A DNA stretch of 64,000 nucleotides from Allostella vacuolata. GTDB taxonomy: Bacteria > Pseudomonadota > Alphaproteobacteria > ATCC43930 > Allostellaceae. The notes under the pieces were generated by a model. That model had not been told where the DNA came from and did no database searches. It worked only from the letters and a program-made list of their open reading frames with translations. The position numbers and the translations under genes were made by a program. The stretch is taken from positions 4,613,388 to 4,677,387 of the forward strand of contig AP019702.1 of the NCBI GenBank assembly GCA_006739055.1, written 5' to 3'. Of the stretch, positions 53,911-64,000 are shown one piece after another (position 1 is the first letter of the stretch; each line of letters begins with the position of its first letter).

Positions 53911-55431
53911 TCACCGATAGACGAAAACCGGGTCGTCGAGGTCGATCGCCGGGAACGCGTCCTTCTCGGCCCAGTAGTCCTGGGTGTGCTGCCATTCGGG
54001 CTTGTCGCCGCGGCGCGGCAGCAGGTGCATCCCCCGCATCAGATAGCCGGGGTTGAAGTTCTCCGGGTCGATCCAGGGCAGGATCGGCATGTCGCGGTCC
54101 TCCGGCCGCAGCGCCGGCTCGACGCTGGCGGCGCCCTTGGCCGTCATGTGCTTCAGCAGGCGGCAGACGAAGTCGCCCACCAGGTCGGCCCGGAGCGTCC
54201 AGCTGGCGCGGAAATAGCCGAACACCCAGGCGAGGTTGGGCACGCCCGTGAACATCATGCCGCGATAGGTGACCGTGCCGGAGAAGTCGAGCCGCCGGCC
54301 GTCGATCGAGAAAGCGATGTCGCCCAGCACGTTGAGATGGAAGCCGGTCGCGGTCACGACGATGTCCGCCTCCAGCTCCCGGCCCGAGCCAAGGCGGATG
54401 CCCGATGCGGTGAAGCGGTCGATCTCGTCGGTGATGACCGAGGCGGTGCCGGCGCGGACCGCCTGGAACAGGTCGCCGTCGGGGATGAAGGCGATGCGCT
54501 GCTGCCACGGCCGGTAGCCGGGGGTGAAGTCCGTCGCCACGTCGTAGTCGGGCCCGAGATAGGCGCGGACGCCGGACAGCAGCTCCTGCCGCACCGTCTC
54601 CGGCTCCTCGAAGCAGCGCCGGGTGAACACCGACTGGTCGTAGAGGATCTTCTGGCGCACGATCTCGTGGATCCAGTCCTCGCGGATCTGCAGCTGGCGC
54701 AGTTCGTCGGCGAGCTGGATGGCGTTGCGCCCGGTGCGGAAGAAGGTCGGCGTGCGCTGCAGCATGGTGACGTGGGAGCAACGGCCGGCGATTGCCGGCA
54801 CCAGCGTCGCCGCGGTGGCGCCGGAGCCGATCACCACCACCCGCCGGCCGGCGAGGTCGAGGTCGTCGGGCCAGGTCTGCGGATGCACGACCCGGCCGCG
54901 GAAGTCGGCGAGCCCCGGCCATTCGGGCGTGTAACCCTCGGCGTGGCGGTAGTAGCCCTGGCACATCCACAGGAAGCGCGCGGTGAAGCGCCGGGGCCGG
55001 CCCGTGTCGGTGCGGCCCGTGTCGGTGCGGACCACCTCGACCGTCCACAGGTTGGTCTCGCTCGACCAGCTGGCGGCGGCGATGGCGTGGCCGTAGCGGA
55101 TGTGGCGGGCGAGGTCGTTCTCGTCGATCACCTCGCCCATGTAGCGCAGGATCTCCTCGGAGGTGGCGATCGGGGCCCCGGTCCAGGGCTTGAAGCGGTA
55201 GCCGAAGGTGTAGAGGTCGCTGTCCGAGCGGATGCCGGGGTAACGGTGGGTGCGCCAGGTGCCGCCGAAGCCGCTCTGGGCCTCCAGCACCGCGAAGCTC
55301 GTGCCGGGGCACTGCGTCGTCAGGTGATAGGCGGCGCCGACCCCGGATATCCCCGCGCCCACGACCAGGACGTCGAAATGCTCCGCGGTCCGGGATGCGC
55401 CGGCGGTTGCGGTCTCGGTGCTGTCCATCAT
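53911..55431 (-). CDS. FAD-dependent Baeyer-Villiger-type monooxygenase
   Basis: Flavoprotein of 506 residues. FAD site VLVVGAGISGVGAAYHL near the N-terminus, NADPH site VVVIGSGATAATLVPAIAG, and between them the Baeyer-Villiger fingerprint FRGRVVHPQTWP at 177-188. It inserts oxygen into ketones or oxidises heteroatoms, using NADPH and O2. Residues 136-145 are a 5-residue tandem repeat (RTDTG twice) from a 15-base duplication. It lies 19 bases downstream of an alpha/beta-hydrolase gene on the same strand, a common pairing in which the ester formed is then hydrolysed. It ends just upstream of the LysR-controlled promoter. Confidence 0.9.
   Translation of the reverse strand: MMDSTETATAGASRTAEHFDVLVVGAGISGVGAAYHLTTQCPGTSFAVLEAQSGFGGTWRTHRYPGIRSDSDLYTFGYRFKPWTGAPIATSEEILRYMGEVIDENDLARHIRYGHAIAAASWSSETNLWTVEVVRTDTGRTDTGRPRRFTARFLWMCQGYYRHAEGYTPEWPGLADFRGRVVHPQTWPDDLDLAGRRVVVIGSGATAATLVPAIAGRCSHVTMLQRTPTFFRTGRNAIQLADELRQLQIREDWIHEIVRQKILYDQSVFTRRCFEEPETVRQELLSGVRAYLGPDYDVATDFTPGYRPWQQRIAFIPDGDLFQAVRAGTASVITDEIDRFTASGIRLGSGRELEADIVVTATGFHLNVLGDIAFSIDGRRLDFSGTVTYRGMMFTGVPNLAWVFGYFRASWTLRADLVGDFVCRLLKHMTAKGAASVEPALRPEDRDMPILPWIDPENFNPGYLMRGMHLLPRRGDKPEWQHTQDYWAEKDAFPAIDLDDPVFVYR
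54998..55027. repeat. 15-bp tandem duplication inside the monooxygenase gene
   Basis: CGGCCCGTGTCGGTG occurs twice in a row and adds five residues in frame (RTDTG repeated) in a loop before the Baeyer-Villiger fingerprint. The frame is kept, so the protein is probably unharmed. Confidence 0.9.
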
Positions 55432-55450
55432 TGCCTCCGGCGGCTGGAGC

Positions 55451-56185
55451 CTAGCTCTGGGGCGTATGAGCCGCGAAGAAGTCCAGGACGCGCGCCCGTG
55501 CGGCCTCCAGCGCCGGGCCCGTCTTCCACGCCTCGATCAACTCGCAGTCCGGGATGAGGTGGGCCAGCTCCTCGGAGATCGCCCGCGGGTGGACGTCGTC
55601 GGCGCCGGCCAGCACCAGGCAAGGCGCCTGGATGGCCCGCACGACGGCGCGGTCGGCGCAGTAGACGAAGCCGGCCGTGTAGAGGTTGCGGTAGAAGGCG
55701 CCCAGGACCTCGGGCGTCGCCTCCGGATGGTCGACCAGCGCCGCCGCCCACGCCCCGAACCGGGCCGGCGGCGGCGGCAGCTCGGGGGCGATGCGGCCGA
55801 TCGGCTGCGCCAGCACCGCCGAGGCGACGCGGCCCGGCGCCAGCTTCAGCATGTTGATGATGAACGATCCGCCGATGCATTGGCCGTAGAGGTGGCACCG
55901 CTCGACGCCCAGATGGTCGAGCAGGGCCACATGGTCGGCCGTATAGGTGTCCCAGCCGTCGCCGACCGTGATCGGCCCGTGCGAGCCGCCACCCGCGTTG
56001 CGCTGGTCCATCACGATCACCCGGTAGCGGCCGGCGAATTCCGCGATCGGGTTGATCGCCGCCATGGGCTGGTGCCACACCGCGATCACCGAGGCGAGCC
56101 CGGCCGGGGCGAAGGCGAGGACGGGAAACCCCTCGCCATGGACCTCGTAGTGGAGGGTGGCCCCGTCGCGCTCGAAGCTCGGCAT
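55451..56185 (-). CDS. Alpha/beta-hydrolase-fold protein with Cys at the nucleophile
   Basis: Protein of 244 residues with the alpha/beta-hydrolase core: VIVMDQRNAGGGSHGP, then the nucleophile elbow YGQCIGGSF, where Cys 103 replaces Ser, and the acid strand VLAGADDVHP. The C-terminal helix region (ELIEAWKTGPALEA) lacks the usual catalytic His after the last strand. So it is either a thiol-based enzyme like dienelactone hydrolase with an altered triad, or a non-hydrolytic member. It is upstream of the Baeyer-Villiger monooxygenase in the same operon. The start is the ATG at MPSFERDGATLHYE; the longer frame is not conserved. Confidence 0.85.
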   Translation of the reverse strand: MPSFERDGATLHYEVHGEGFPVLAFAPAGLASVIAVWHQPMAAINPIAEFAGRYRVIVMDQRNAGGGSHGPITVGDGWDTYTADHVALLDHLGVERCHLYGQCIGGSFIINMLKLAPGRVASAVLAQPIGRIAPELPPPPARFGAWAAALVDHPEATPEVLGAFYRNLYTAGFVYCADRAVVRAIQAPCLVLAGADDVHPRAISEELAHLIPDCELIEAWKTGPALEAARARVLDFFAAHTPQS

Positions 56186-56202
56186 GTCGACATCCTTTCG
56201 CC

Positions 56203-56222
56203 TGCCGCCCATGGTGGCGGCA
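56203..56222. promoter_or_regulatory. Inverted repeat before the hydrolase gene (TGCCGCC-N6-GGCGGCA)
   Basis: Perfect 7-bp arms, 17 bases upstream of the hydrolase ATG on the minus strand. It could be an operator or a hairpin near the ribosome site. No cognate regulator is identified. Confidence 0.3.
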
Positions 56223-56388
56223 AGCTGCCGATCTTGTCGAGACGGGCGGAGGCGGGAAACCCCGCATCGGCCGCCGGCCGTCCTTGGCAATGCCTTAGTT
56301 GCGGGGCAGGCTCCCTCGGGCCGGCGGCCCGGGGGGATTCCGGGATGGCCGCGGGCGACCGATCCTGGCCAGGAGGAATTTGGCAAAC

Positions 56389-58068
56389 ATGGCTTCCGCT
56401 GCGTCCGAGACCGCCCCGCGGCCACCCAGGACCTCGCTGCTCTCCCCGCTGCAAAGCCCGATCTTCCGTGCCGTCTGGATCGCCAGCTTCGCGTCGAACT
56501 TCGGCGGCCTGATCCAGTCGGTCGGCGCCTCATGGATGATGACGCATATCGGCACCATCGAGATGGTGGCACTGGTCCAGGCGTCGGTCACCCTGCCGAT
56601 CATGCTGCTGTCGCTGCCGGCCGGCGCGCTGGCCGACAATTTCGACCGCCGCATCCTGATGCTGGCCGCCCAGTTCTTCATGCTGGCGGTGTCGGTCGCG
56701 CTCAGCCTGTGCGCCTGGGCCGGGCTGATGACGCCCTGGGTCCTGCTGCTCTTCACCTTCCTGATCGGCTGCGGCACCGCCCTCAACGGCCCCGCCTGGC
56801 AGGCGTCGGTCGCCGAGATGGTGCCCCGGCGCGATCTTGCCGGCGCGGTCGCGCTCAACTCGATGGGGTTCAACCTGGCACGCAGCGTCGGCCCGGCGCT
56901 GGGCGGATCGATCGTGGCCGCGTTCGGGGCAGCCGCCGCCTTCACCGTCAACGCCTTCAGCTATCTCGGCCTGATCTTCGTCCTGGCGCGCTGGAAGCCC
57001 GAGCGGGTCGCCCGCACCCTGCCGCGCGAGGGGCTGCACGTCGCGATGGGGGCCGGGCTGCGCTATGCCGCCATGTCCGGCCGCATCGGCTCGGTGCTGC
57101 TGCGGGCGGTGCTGTTCGGCTTCGCCGCCAGCGCGGTGCAGGCATTGATGCCGCTGGTCGCCCGCGATTCCGTGGGCGGCGGGCCGCTGACCTACGGCCT
57201 GCTGCTGGGGGCGTTCGGGGCGGGCGCGGTCGGCGGCGCGATCGCCAGCGGGCGCCTGCGCGGCCTGCTGTCCAACGAGATGCTCGTCCGCTGGTCCTGC
57301 CTCGGCTTCGGCCTGGCCACCCTGGCGCTCGCGTTCAGCCCCTGGCTGTGGGCCAGCATGGCCGCGCTGGCGGTCGCCGGCGGCGGATGGGTGCTGACGC
57401 TGTCGACCTTCAACGTCACCGTGCAGATGTCGGCGCCGCGCTGGGTGGCCGCCCGGGCGCTCGCCCTCTACCAGGTGGCGGCCTTCGGCGGCATGGCGCT
57501 GGGCAGCTGGGCCTGGGGCGAATCGGCGGCCGCGGAGGGGCTGCTGGTCACGCTGTGCCTGGCGGGCGGGCTGCAGTTCGTGTGCGTGCTGATCGGCCTG
57601 CGTCTGCCCCTGCCCTCGACCTCGGGCCTCAACCTCGAGCTCGTCAATCGCTGGACCGAGCCCAACCTGGCCGTGGAGATCCAGCCGCGCAGCGGCCCGA
57701 TCGTCGTCACCATCGAGTACGTCATCGACGAGGCCGACGTGGACGAGTTCCTGGCCGCCATGGCCGACCGCCGCCGCATCCGGCGCCGCGACGGGGCCCG
57801 CCACTGGACCCTGATGCGCGACCTGGCCGACCCGCGCCTGTGGATCGAGCGCTACCACACCCCGACCTGGCTCGACTATGTCCGCCACAACCAGCGCATG
57901 ACGCTGTCCGACATCGCCGTCACCGACCATGTGCGCGGCCTGCATCGCGGGCCGGAGGCGCCGCGCGTCCACCGCATGATCGAGCGCCCGACCCGGCTCA
58001 CCCATCCCCACGCCCTGCACCCGCAGGAGATGCCGGAGCCGCTGACCGACCCGACCCGCGCGTCCTGA
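56389..58068 (+). CDS. MFS transporter (EntS/MFS_3 type) with C-terminal extension
   Basis: Protein of 559 residues. About 420 residues form a 12-helix MFS transporter of the MFS_3/EntS group (FGGLIQSVGASWMMTHIGTI, ALADNFDRRILMLAAQFFML, then FTFLIGCGTALNGPAWQASV). The last 140 residues are soluble: VTIEYVIDEADVDEFLAAMA, then RHWTLMRDLADPRLWIERYH and TPTWLDYVRHNQRMT, a ferredoxin-like fold also seen fused to other members of this group. Such proteins export siderophores or other small molecules; the role of the tail is unknown. AGGAGG lies 12 bases before the ATG. It is divergent from the hydrolase operon. Confidence 0.87.
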   Translation: MASAASETAPRPPRTSLLSPLQSPIFRAVWIASFASNFGGLIQSVGASWMMTHIGTIEMVALVQASVTLPIMLLSLPAGALADNFDRRILMLAAQFFMLAVSVALSLCAWAGLMTPWVLLLFTFLIGCGTALNGPAWQASVAEMVPRRDLAGAVALNSMGFNLARSVGPALGGSIVAAFGAAAAFTVNAFSYLGLIFVLARWKPERVARTLPREGLHVAMGAGLRYAAMSGRIGSVLLRAVLFGFAASAVQALMPLVARDSVGGGPLTYGLLLGAFGAGAVGGAIASGRLRGLLSNEMLVRWSCLGFGLATLALAFSPWLWASMAALAVAGGGWVLTLSTFNVTVQMSAPRWVAARALALYQVAAFGGMALGSWAWGESAAAEGLLVTLCLAGGLQFVCVLIGLRLPLPSTSGLNLELVNRWTEPNLAVEIQPRSGPIVVTIEYVIDEADVDEFLAAMADRRRIRRRDGARHWTLMRDLADPRLWIERYHTPTWLDYVRHNQRMTLSDIAVTDHVRGLHRGPEAPRVHRMIERPTRLTHPHALHPQEMPEPLTDPTRAS

Positions 58069-58113
58069 GCCCAAGGGGGAACCGCAGCGACCCGGCCGGG
58101 CTTACCCTGCCGG

Positions 58114-58893
58114 ATGAAGATCGCGACCTACAACGTCAACGGCGTCAACGGCCGCCTGCCGGTGCTGCTGCGGTGGCTGGCGGAGGCCCGGCCGGATGTC
58201 GCCTGCCTGCAGGAGCTGAAGGCGCCGCAGGCGCGGTTCCCTGAAGCAGCCATCCGCCAGGCCGGCTACGGCGCGGTCTGGCATGGCCAGAAGAGCAGGA
58301 ACGGCGTCGCCATCCTGGCCCGCGGCAGCGATCCGGTCGAGACCCGCCGCGGCCTGCCCGGCGACGCCGACGACAGCCAAAGCCGCTATCTCGAGGCGGT
58401 GGTCGACGGCCTGATCGTCGGTTGCCTCTACCTGCCGAACGGCAATCCCGCGCCCGGGCCGAAATTCGCATACAAGCTGCGCTGGCTCGACCGGCTCGCC
58501 GCCTACGCCGCCGAGCTGGTGGCGCTCGACCTGCCGGTGGTGCTGGCCGGCGACTACAACGTCATCCCCGACGACCTCGACGTCTATCGCCCCGAACGCT
58601 GGCGCGACGACGCCCTGTTCCGGCCGGAGGTGCGCGCGGCCTTCCACGGCCTGCTCGCCCAGGGCTGGACCGACGCCTTGCGCGCGCGCCACCCGGGCGA
58701 GCGGCTCTATACGTTCTGGGATTACCTGCGGGATGCGTGGGGCCGCGATGCGGGCCTGCGCCTCGACCATCTGCTGCTGAGCCCGGCGATGACAGGCCAG
58801 CTCCGCGAGGCCGGCGTCGACCGCCCGGTGCGGGGATGGGAGAAGGCCAGCGACCACGCGCCGGCCTGGATCACGCTTGGCCCGCCGCCATGA
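58114..58893 (+). CDS. xth: Exodeoxyribonuclease III
   Basis: DNA-repair nuclease of 259 residues of the EEP superfamily, acting at abasic sites and on 3' ends. Conserved blocks: ATYNVNGVNGRLPVLLRWL (Asn), CLQELKAP (metal-binding Glu), GCLYLPNGNP, LAGDYNVIPDDLDV (Asp and Asn), GLRLDHLLLSP, and the final SDHAPAWI (Asp-His pair). Length and order match XthA. It is convergent with groEL, separated by a GC-rich hairpin. Confidence 0.94.
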   Translation: MKIATYNVNGVNGRLPVLLRWLAEARPDVACLQELKAPQARFPEAAIRQAGYGAVWHGQKSRNGVAILARGSDPVETRRGLPGDADDSQSRYLEAVVDGLIVGCLYLPNGNPAPGPKFAYKLRWLDRLAAYAAELVALDLPVVLAGDYNVIPDDLDVYRPERWRDDALFRPEVRAAFHGLLAQGWTDALRARHPGERLYTFWDYLRDAWGRDAGLRLDHLLLSPAMTGQLREAGVDRPVRGWEKASDHAPAWITLGPPP

Positions 58894-58902
58894 CGGCCGG
58901 CC

Positions 58903-58927
58903 GGGCCGACGGCACTGCCGCCGGCCC
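58903..58927. terminator. Terminator-like hairpin between xth and groEL
   Basis: GGGCCGACGGC, loop ACT, GCCGCCGGCCC: 11-bp stem with one mismatch between two convergent genes. There is no T-run on either side, so it may act with Rho or only protect message ends. Confidence 0.4.
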
Positions 58928-58943
58928 TCCGATGCAGCCTGCT

Positions 58944-60921
<1,978 letters not shown>

Positions 60922-60983
60922 AGGGCGCAATCCTTCGAAGAATACCGTTTGGCCATGAGTTTCACGGCCGCATCCTTTCAAAA

Positions 60984-61011
60984 AATGCGCATTGCCCCAT
61001 CGGGGAACAAG
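60984..61011 (-). promoter_or_regulatory. Sigma32-like heat-shock promoter of groESL
   Basis: Minus strand CTTG, then 18 bases, then CGCATTTTT, close to the CTTGAAA-N11-16-CCCCATNT pattern. It lies about 60 bases before the GTG. No CIRCE repeat (TTAGCACTC-N9-GAGTGCTAA) was found upstream, so HrcA control is not indicated. Confidence 0.4.
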
Positions 61012-61131
61012 GGTATCCGCTCCGTGGACGAAAATAAAAGTGCGCCGAAGAATTCGTGATTTCGGGGATTTACTTAAATTCCAGAAAATGCTCGACGACC
61101 GTCTTCTAAGACGATATTTCCGGACCAGTGC

Positions 61132-62442
61132 CTACCGCGGGGCGAACGGCGCTCGTGGCCGGACCTCGGGCCAGACCAGCGCCACCGCGGCCAGGGCCGC
61201 CAGCGCCGCCGCACTCGTCACCAGGACCGCCGCCGGGCCGCCCAGCCAGTGGGCGAGCAGGCTCAGATGCACGAAGCCCAGCACCGCCGTGCCGATACAC
61301 ACCGACAGGACGCCCATCACCCGGGACCGGACCGCCGGCGGCGCGGACAGGAAGACGATCGTCGCCTGCATGGTGGCGAAGCAGGCGCTGCCCGCCCCGG
61401 CCGCCACCTGCGCCGCGCCGGACAGGACCGGCCAGGGGCTGAGGGCGAAGACGAGCGACGCGCAGGCGAAGAGCGCCACGCCCGCCAGGTACAGGCCGCG
61501 GAACATCGGCGGCCGCGCGCCCTGGGCGACCAGCACCGCGCCGATCAGCGCGCCCATGCCGTCGGCGCTCATCAGGAGGCCGATCGGGAAGGCCGTCAGG
61601 TGCAGCTGCTGCTCGCCGATCACCGGCACCATGGCCGTCGCGGGCCAGGCGAAGACGTTGAAGACGACGGTGATCGCCAGCGTGCCGGTCAGCGCCCGGT
61701 CGTCGGCGACGGCGCGCACCCCCTCGGCGATCCGGGCGAAGATGCGCGCGCCGCCGGCTTCGGGCAGCGCCTCCTCGCGCGGCAGCCGGTACAGCAGGAC
61801 GAGCCCGACGCCGTAGAGGCCGGCCCCCAGCAGGAAGGCGCCATGGATGCCCGCCATCTCCAGCAGCAGCCCGCCGGCGCCCGGCCCCAGCATCCGGGTG
61901 GCGTTGTTGGTGGCGGCATCGAGCCCCATCGCGCCCGCCGTGCGTCCCGGCCCGGCCAGCTCGCCCAGCATGGTGCGGCGCACCGGCATGTCGATCGCCC
62001 AGATCGCGCCGTTGACGAGCACACCCGCCGCCACGTGCCACAGTTCCAGGCTGCCCGCCCAGGCGAGCCATGCCTGCAGCAAGGAGACCAGCATCCCGGT
62101 CGCCAGGATCGCCAGCAGCAGGCGGCGGCGGCTGAACCGCTCGGCGATCGCCCCGGCGAAGGCGCTGAGCAGCGGCATGGGTAGCATGCGCAGCATCGTC
62201 AGCAGCGCCACCTGGACCGGCGACCCGGTCAGGTCCAGCACATAGACGCCGACGACCAGGAACTCGATCCAGCGGACCGTGCCGACCAGGCTGCCGACCA
62301 GCCAGACGCGCCGGAAGGCCGCCTCCCCGAGGAGGGACAGCGTCGGTCGGCGGCGGTGGTCGCCCGCGTGCGGCGAAGGGGTGGAAGAGGAGATGGGGGC
62401 CAGGGCTGTTCTTTTCCGTAGGCTTGCGCGCCCGTTCCCCAC
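61132..62442 (-). CDS. MFS transporter (EntS/MFS_3 type)
   Basis: Inner-membrane protein of about 436 residues with 12 hydrophobic segments: AFRRVWLVGSLVGTVRWIEF, then AFAGAIAERFSRRRLLLAIL (motif A) and NNATRMLGPGAGGLLLEMAG. Similar to the EntS group but without the soluble tail of the other copy in this window. The start is uncertain: the frame is open back to an ATG that overlaps the ATG of the divergent amidase, which leaves no room for a promoter; a GTG about 120 bases further in is used here. Substrate unknown. Confidence 0.85.
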   Translation of the reverse strand: MGNGRASLRKRTALAPISSSTPSPHAGDHRRRPTLSLLGEAAFRRVWLVGSLVGTVRWIEFLVVGVYVLDLTGSPVQVALLTMLRMLPMPLLSAFAGAIAERFSRRRLLLAILATGMLVSLLQAWLAWAGSLELWHVAAGVLVNGAIWAIDMPVRRTMLGELAGPGRTAGAMGLDAATNNATRMLGPGAGGLLLEMAGIHGAFLLGAGLYGVGLVLLYRLPREEALPEAGGARIFARIAEGVRAVADDRALTGTLAITVVFNVFAWPATAMVPVIGEQQLHLTAFPIGLLMSADGMGALIGAVLVAQGARPPMFRGLYLAGVALFACASLVFALSPWPVLSGAAQVAAGAGSACFATMQATIVFLSAPPAVRSRVMGVLSVCIGTAVLGFVHLSLLAHWLGGPAAVLVTSAAALAALAAVALVWPEVRPRAPFAPR

Positions 62443-62560
62443 ACGTTGCCGGCGATCGGTCCCGCACGCAAGGCGGCCGCGAAGTGCGTGCGAACGGACG
62501 GCGGCTTCCGCTAGGTTCGGATCGGCCCGCAGTCGGGCGGCTGACGATCCGAGGAGCGAC

Positions 62561-64000
62561 ATGAACCAGGCCGACTATCTCGCCTGCACCGCCACCCAGC
62601 TGGCCGACCTGGTGCGCACCGGCCAGGCCGGGGCCGGCGAGTTGCTGGCGGCCGCCCGGCTGCGCTCCGAGCAGGTCAACCCGCAGATCAACGCCGTCAT
62701 CCACACCTGGTTCGAGGAGGCCGGGCGCCGGCTTCTGGACCGGCCCTCCGGACGCTTCGGCGGCGTGCCGTTCCTCTACAAGGACCTCAGCATCACTTAT
62801 GCCGGGCAACCCTTCTCGTCCGGCAGCCGGTTCTGGGCGGGCGCGGTCGGGGCCGGGCATTCCACCATCTCCCGGCGCTATCTCGACGCGGGCCTGGTGC
62901 CGTTCGGCACCACCAACAGCTCGGAGCTGGGCCTTGCCTGCGAGACGGCGCCCACCGCCCACGGGCCGACCCGCAACCCCTGGAACCCGGCGCGCAGCAG
63001 CGGCGGCTCCTCGGGCGGGGCCGCGGCTGCGGTCGCCGCGGGGATCGTGCCGGTCGCCCACGCCACCGACGGGGGCGGCTCGATCCGCATCCCCTCGCAC
63101 TGCTGCGGGGTGTTCGGCCTGAAGCCGAGCCGCGGCCGGACCCCGTTCGGCCCGCTGCTGGGCGAGGGATGGAACGGGCTGTCGGCCCACCACGTCATCT
63201 CCCGCGACGTCGGCGACAGCGCCCGCTTCCTCGACGCGACCCACGGCGCGGAGCCGGGCGACCCCTATGCCGCCCCGGCCGTGCCGGAGGGTTTCGCCAG
63301 TGCCGTGGGACGGCCCGACCGGCCCTTCCGCATCGCCGTGCTGACCGAGACCTATGACGGCCGCCCGGTCCATCCCGACTGCCGCGCCGCGGTCGAGCAG
63401 GCGGCCCGCTGGGCGGAATCGGCCGGCCACCAGGTCGACCTTGCCCGCCCCGCGATCGACATGGAGGCGCTGAAGCGGGCGACACGGGTGCTGGTCGGCG
63501 CCAACGCCCGCGGCGCCCTGCTGCGCCGGTCGCGGGAGCTGGGCCGGCCGTGGACGGCCGAGGACGTGGAGCCCTCGACGCTCGCCTGGGCCGAGGAGGC
63601 CGGACGGTTGTCGGCCGACGACTATGTCGCCGCGGTGCTGACGATCCACGGGATCGGCCGCACCTTCGGCGCCTTCTTCGAGGGCTGGGACCTGATCCTG
63701 ACGCCGACCTTCGCCGCACCCGCGCCGCCGATCGACACCGTCGACGTGCGCGAGCCCGACCTCGACACCTACTATGCCCGGCTGCGCGGCCTCAGCGCGT
63801 TCACCTCGATCCACAACGCCACCGGCTGCCCCGCCTGCTCGCTGCCCGTGCACTGGAACGCCGAGGGCCTGCCGGTCGGCGTCCAGCTCGCCACCCGCCT
63901 CGGCGGGGAGCGCACCCTGTTCGCCGTTGCCGGGCAGTTGCAGGAGATCAGCCGCTGGACGGACCGGCAGCGGCGACTGCTCCAGCCCGGCCCGCTGGCG
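62561..64000 (+). CDS. Amidase-signature enzyme, 3' end cut by the window
   Basis: Open frame of 480 codons without stop at the window edge. The amidase signature is complete: Lys in FLYKDLSITYAG, the Ser-rich SSGGSSGGAAAAVAAG with the cis-Ser, and the nucleophile in HATDGGGSIRIPSHC. It hydrolyses an amide with a Ser-Ser-Lys triad. GAGGAG precedes the ATG. Amidases of this class run 460-500 residues, so only a short end is missing. It is divergent from the MFS gene; a shared substrate is possible. Exact amide not predictable; no GatC or GatB is adjacent, so a role in Gln-tRNA formation is unlikely. Confidence 0.93.
   Translation, partial: MNQADYLACTATQLADLVRTGQAGAGELLAAARLRSEQVNPQINAVIHTWFEEAGRRLLDRPSGRFGGVPFLYKDLSITYAGQPFSSGSRFWAGAVGAGHSTISRRYLDAGLVPFGTTNSSELGLACETAPTAHGPTRNPWNPARSSGGSSGGAAAAVAAGIVPVAHATDGGGSIRIPSHCCGVFGLKPSRGRTPFGPLLGEGWNGLSAHHVISRDVGDSARFLDATHGAEPGDPYAAPAVPEGFASAVGRPDRPFRIAVLTETYDGRPVHPDCRAAVEQAARWAESAGHQVDLARPAIDMEALKRATRVLVGANARGALLRRSRELGRPWTAEDVEPSTLAWAEEAGRLSADDYVAAVLTIHGIGRTFGAFFEGWDLILTPTFAAPAPPIDTVDVREPDLDTYYARLRGLSAFTSIHNATGCPACSLPVHWNAEGLPVGVQLATRLGGERTLFAVAGQLQEISRWTDRQRRLLQPGPLA

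Noticed and set aside
56299-56388. Upstream ATG for the EntS-like transporter, adding 30 residues
   Set aside because: The extra stretch is Arg/Gly-rich and not membrane-like; AGGAGG fits the later ATG.
60922-60981. ATG start for GroES, adding 20 residues
   Set aside because: GroES proteins begin at KFRPLHDR; the GTG with AAGGA gives exactly the usual 95 residues.
62443-62562. ATG start of the MFS gene that overlaps the amidase ATG
   Set aside because: Two divergent genes cannot both begin on the same bases and still have promoters and ribosome sites; the added stretch is not membrane-like.

Overview
The window is very GC-rich chromosomal DNA from an alphaproteobacterium. The evidence is an HWE/HisKA_2-type sensor kinase, a CnoX/LON-domain/Trm112/DUF971 cluster typical of Rhodospirillales-like genomes, a 17-bp-spaced TTGnnn/TAnnnT promoter style, and many ABC, CoA-transferase, acyl-CoA ligase and amidohydrolase genes of the kind found in soil or water heterotrophs. 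The genus cannot be fixed from the sequence. Genes are dense, often overlap by 1-17 bases, and both ends of the window cut genes (a thiolase at the left, an amidase at the right).

Layout. 0-5 kb: thiolase end, Bcr-type MFS pump, stand-alone FabF, a RES/Xre toxin-antitoxin pair, and a HxlR regulator divergent from an NTF2-like protein. 4.9-8.3 kb: Crp/Fnr regulator, HWE-type histidine kinase, DUF763 protein. 8.3-11.1 kb: a decayed mobile island holding fragments of a HigBA-type toxin-antitoxin pair fused to a three-frame integrase relic, then a lower-GC Fic gene and an orphan gene, ending at tRNA-Gly(GCC). 11.2-17.7 kb: housekeeping genes (prolyl-tRNA deacylase, RF3, CnoX, LON-domain protein, Trm112, DUF971), an Lrp/LysE export pair and a HugZ-like protein. 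17.8-26.6 kb: DAO-type oxidase, then a tight operon of Tat-exported binding protein, amidohydrolase, PotABC-like transporter and acyl-CoA ligase, facing a LysR gene. 26.7-43.3 kb: a long palindromic repeat, a truncated HigA-like ORF, methyltransferase, PBP1A, SDR, a very AT-rich orphan membrane-protein gene, DMT transporter, NUDIX, acetoacetyl-CoA synthetase, an exported protein of unknown function, Cu/Zn SOD, PRC-barrel protein, EmrAB efflux pair and acyl-CoA dehydrogenase.

43.4-53.9 kb looks like one catabolic regulon. A leftward operon carries an ABC ATPase, a tandem CoA-transferase, an SMP-30 protein, a thiolase-like protein without the nucleophilic Cys, and its DUF35 partner. A second leftward operon carries the matching binding protein and fused permease. 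A LysR gene sits between them. Both operons have the same 44-bp promoter-proximal block: a T-N11-A dyad centred about 65 bases upstream of a predicted start site, then a TTG...17 bp...TA promoter. This is the best-supported new observation in the window: a LysR regulator that probably drives uptake, CoA activation and C-C cleavage of one unidentified carboxylic acid.

53.9-64 kb: Baeyer-Villiger-type flavin monooxygenase, an alpha/beta-hydrolase-fold protein with Cys in place of Ser, EntS-type MFS, exonuclease III, groEL-groES with a sigma32-like promoter, another MFS, and the amidase. No CRISPR array, rRNA, intact transposase or riboswitch was recognised.
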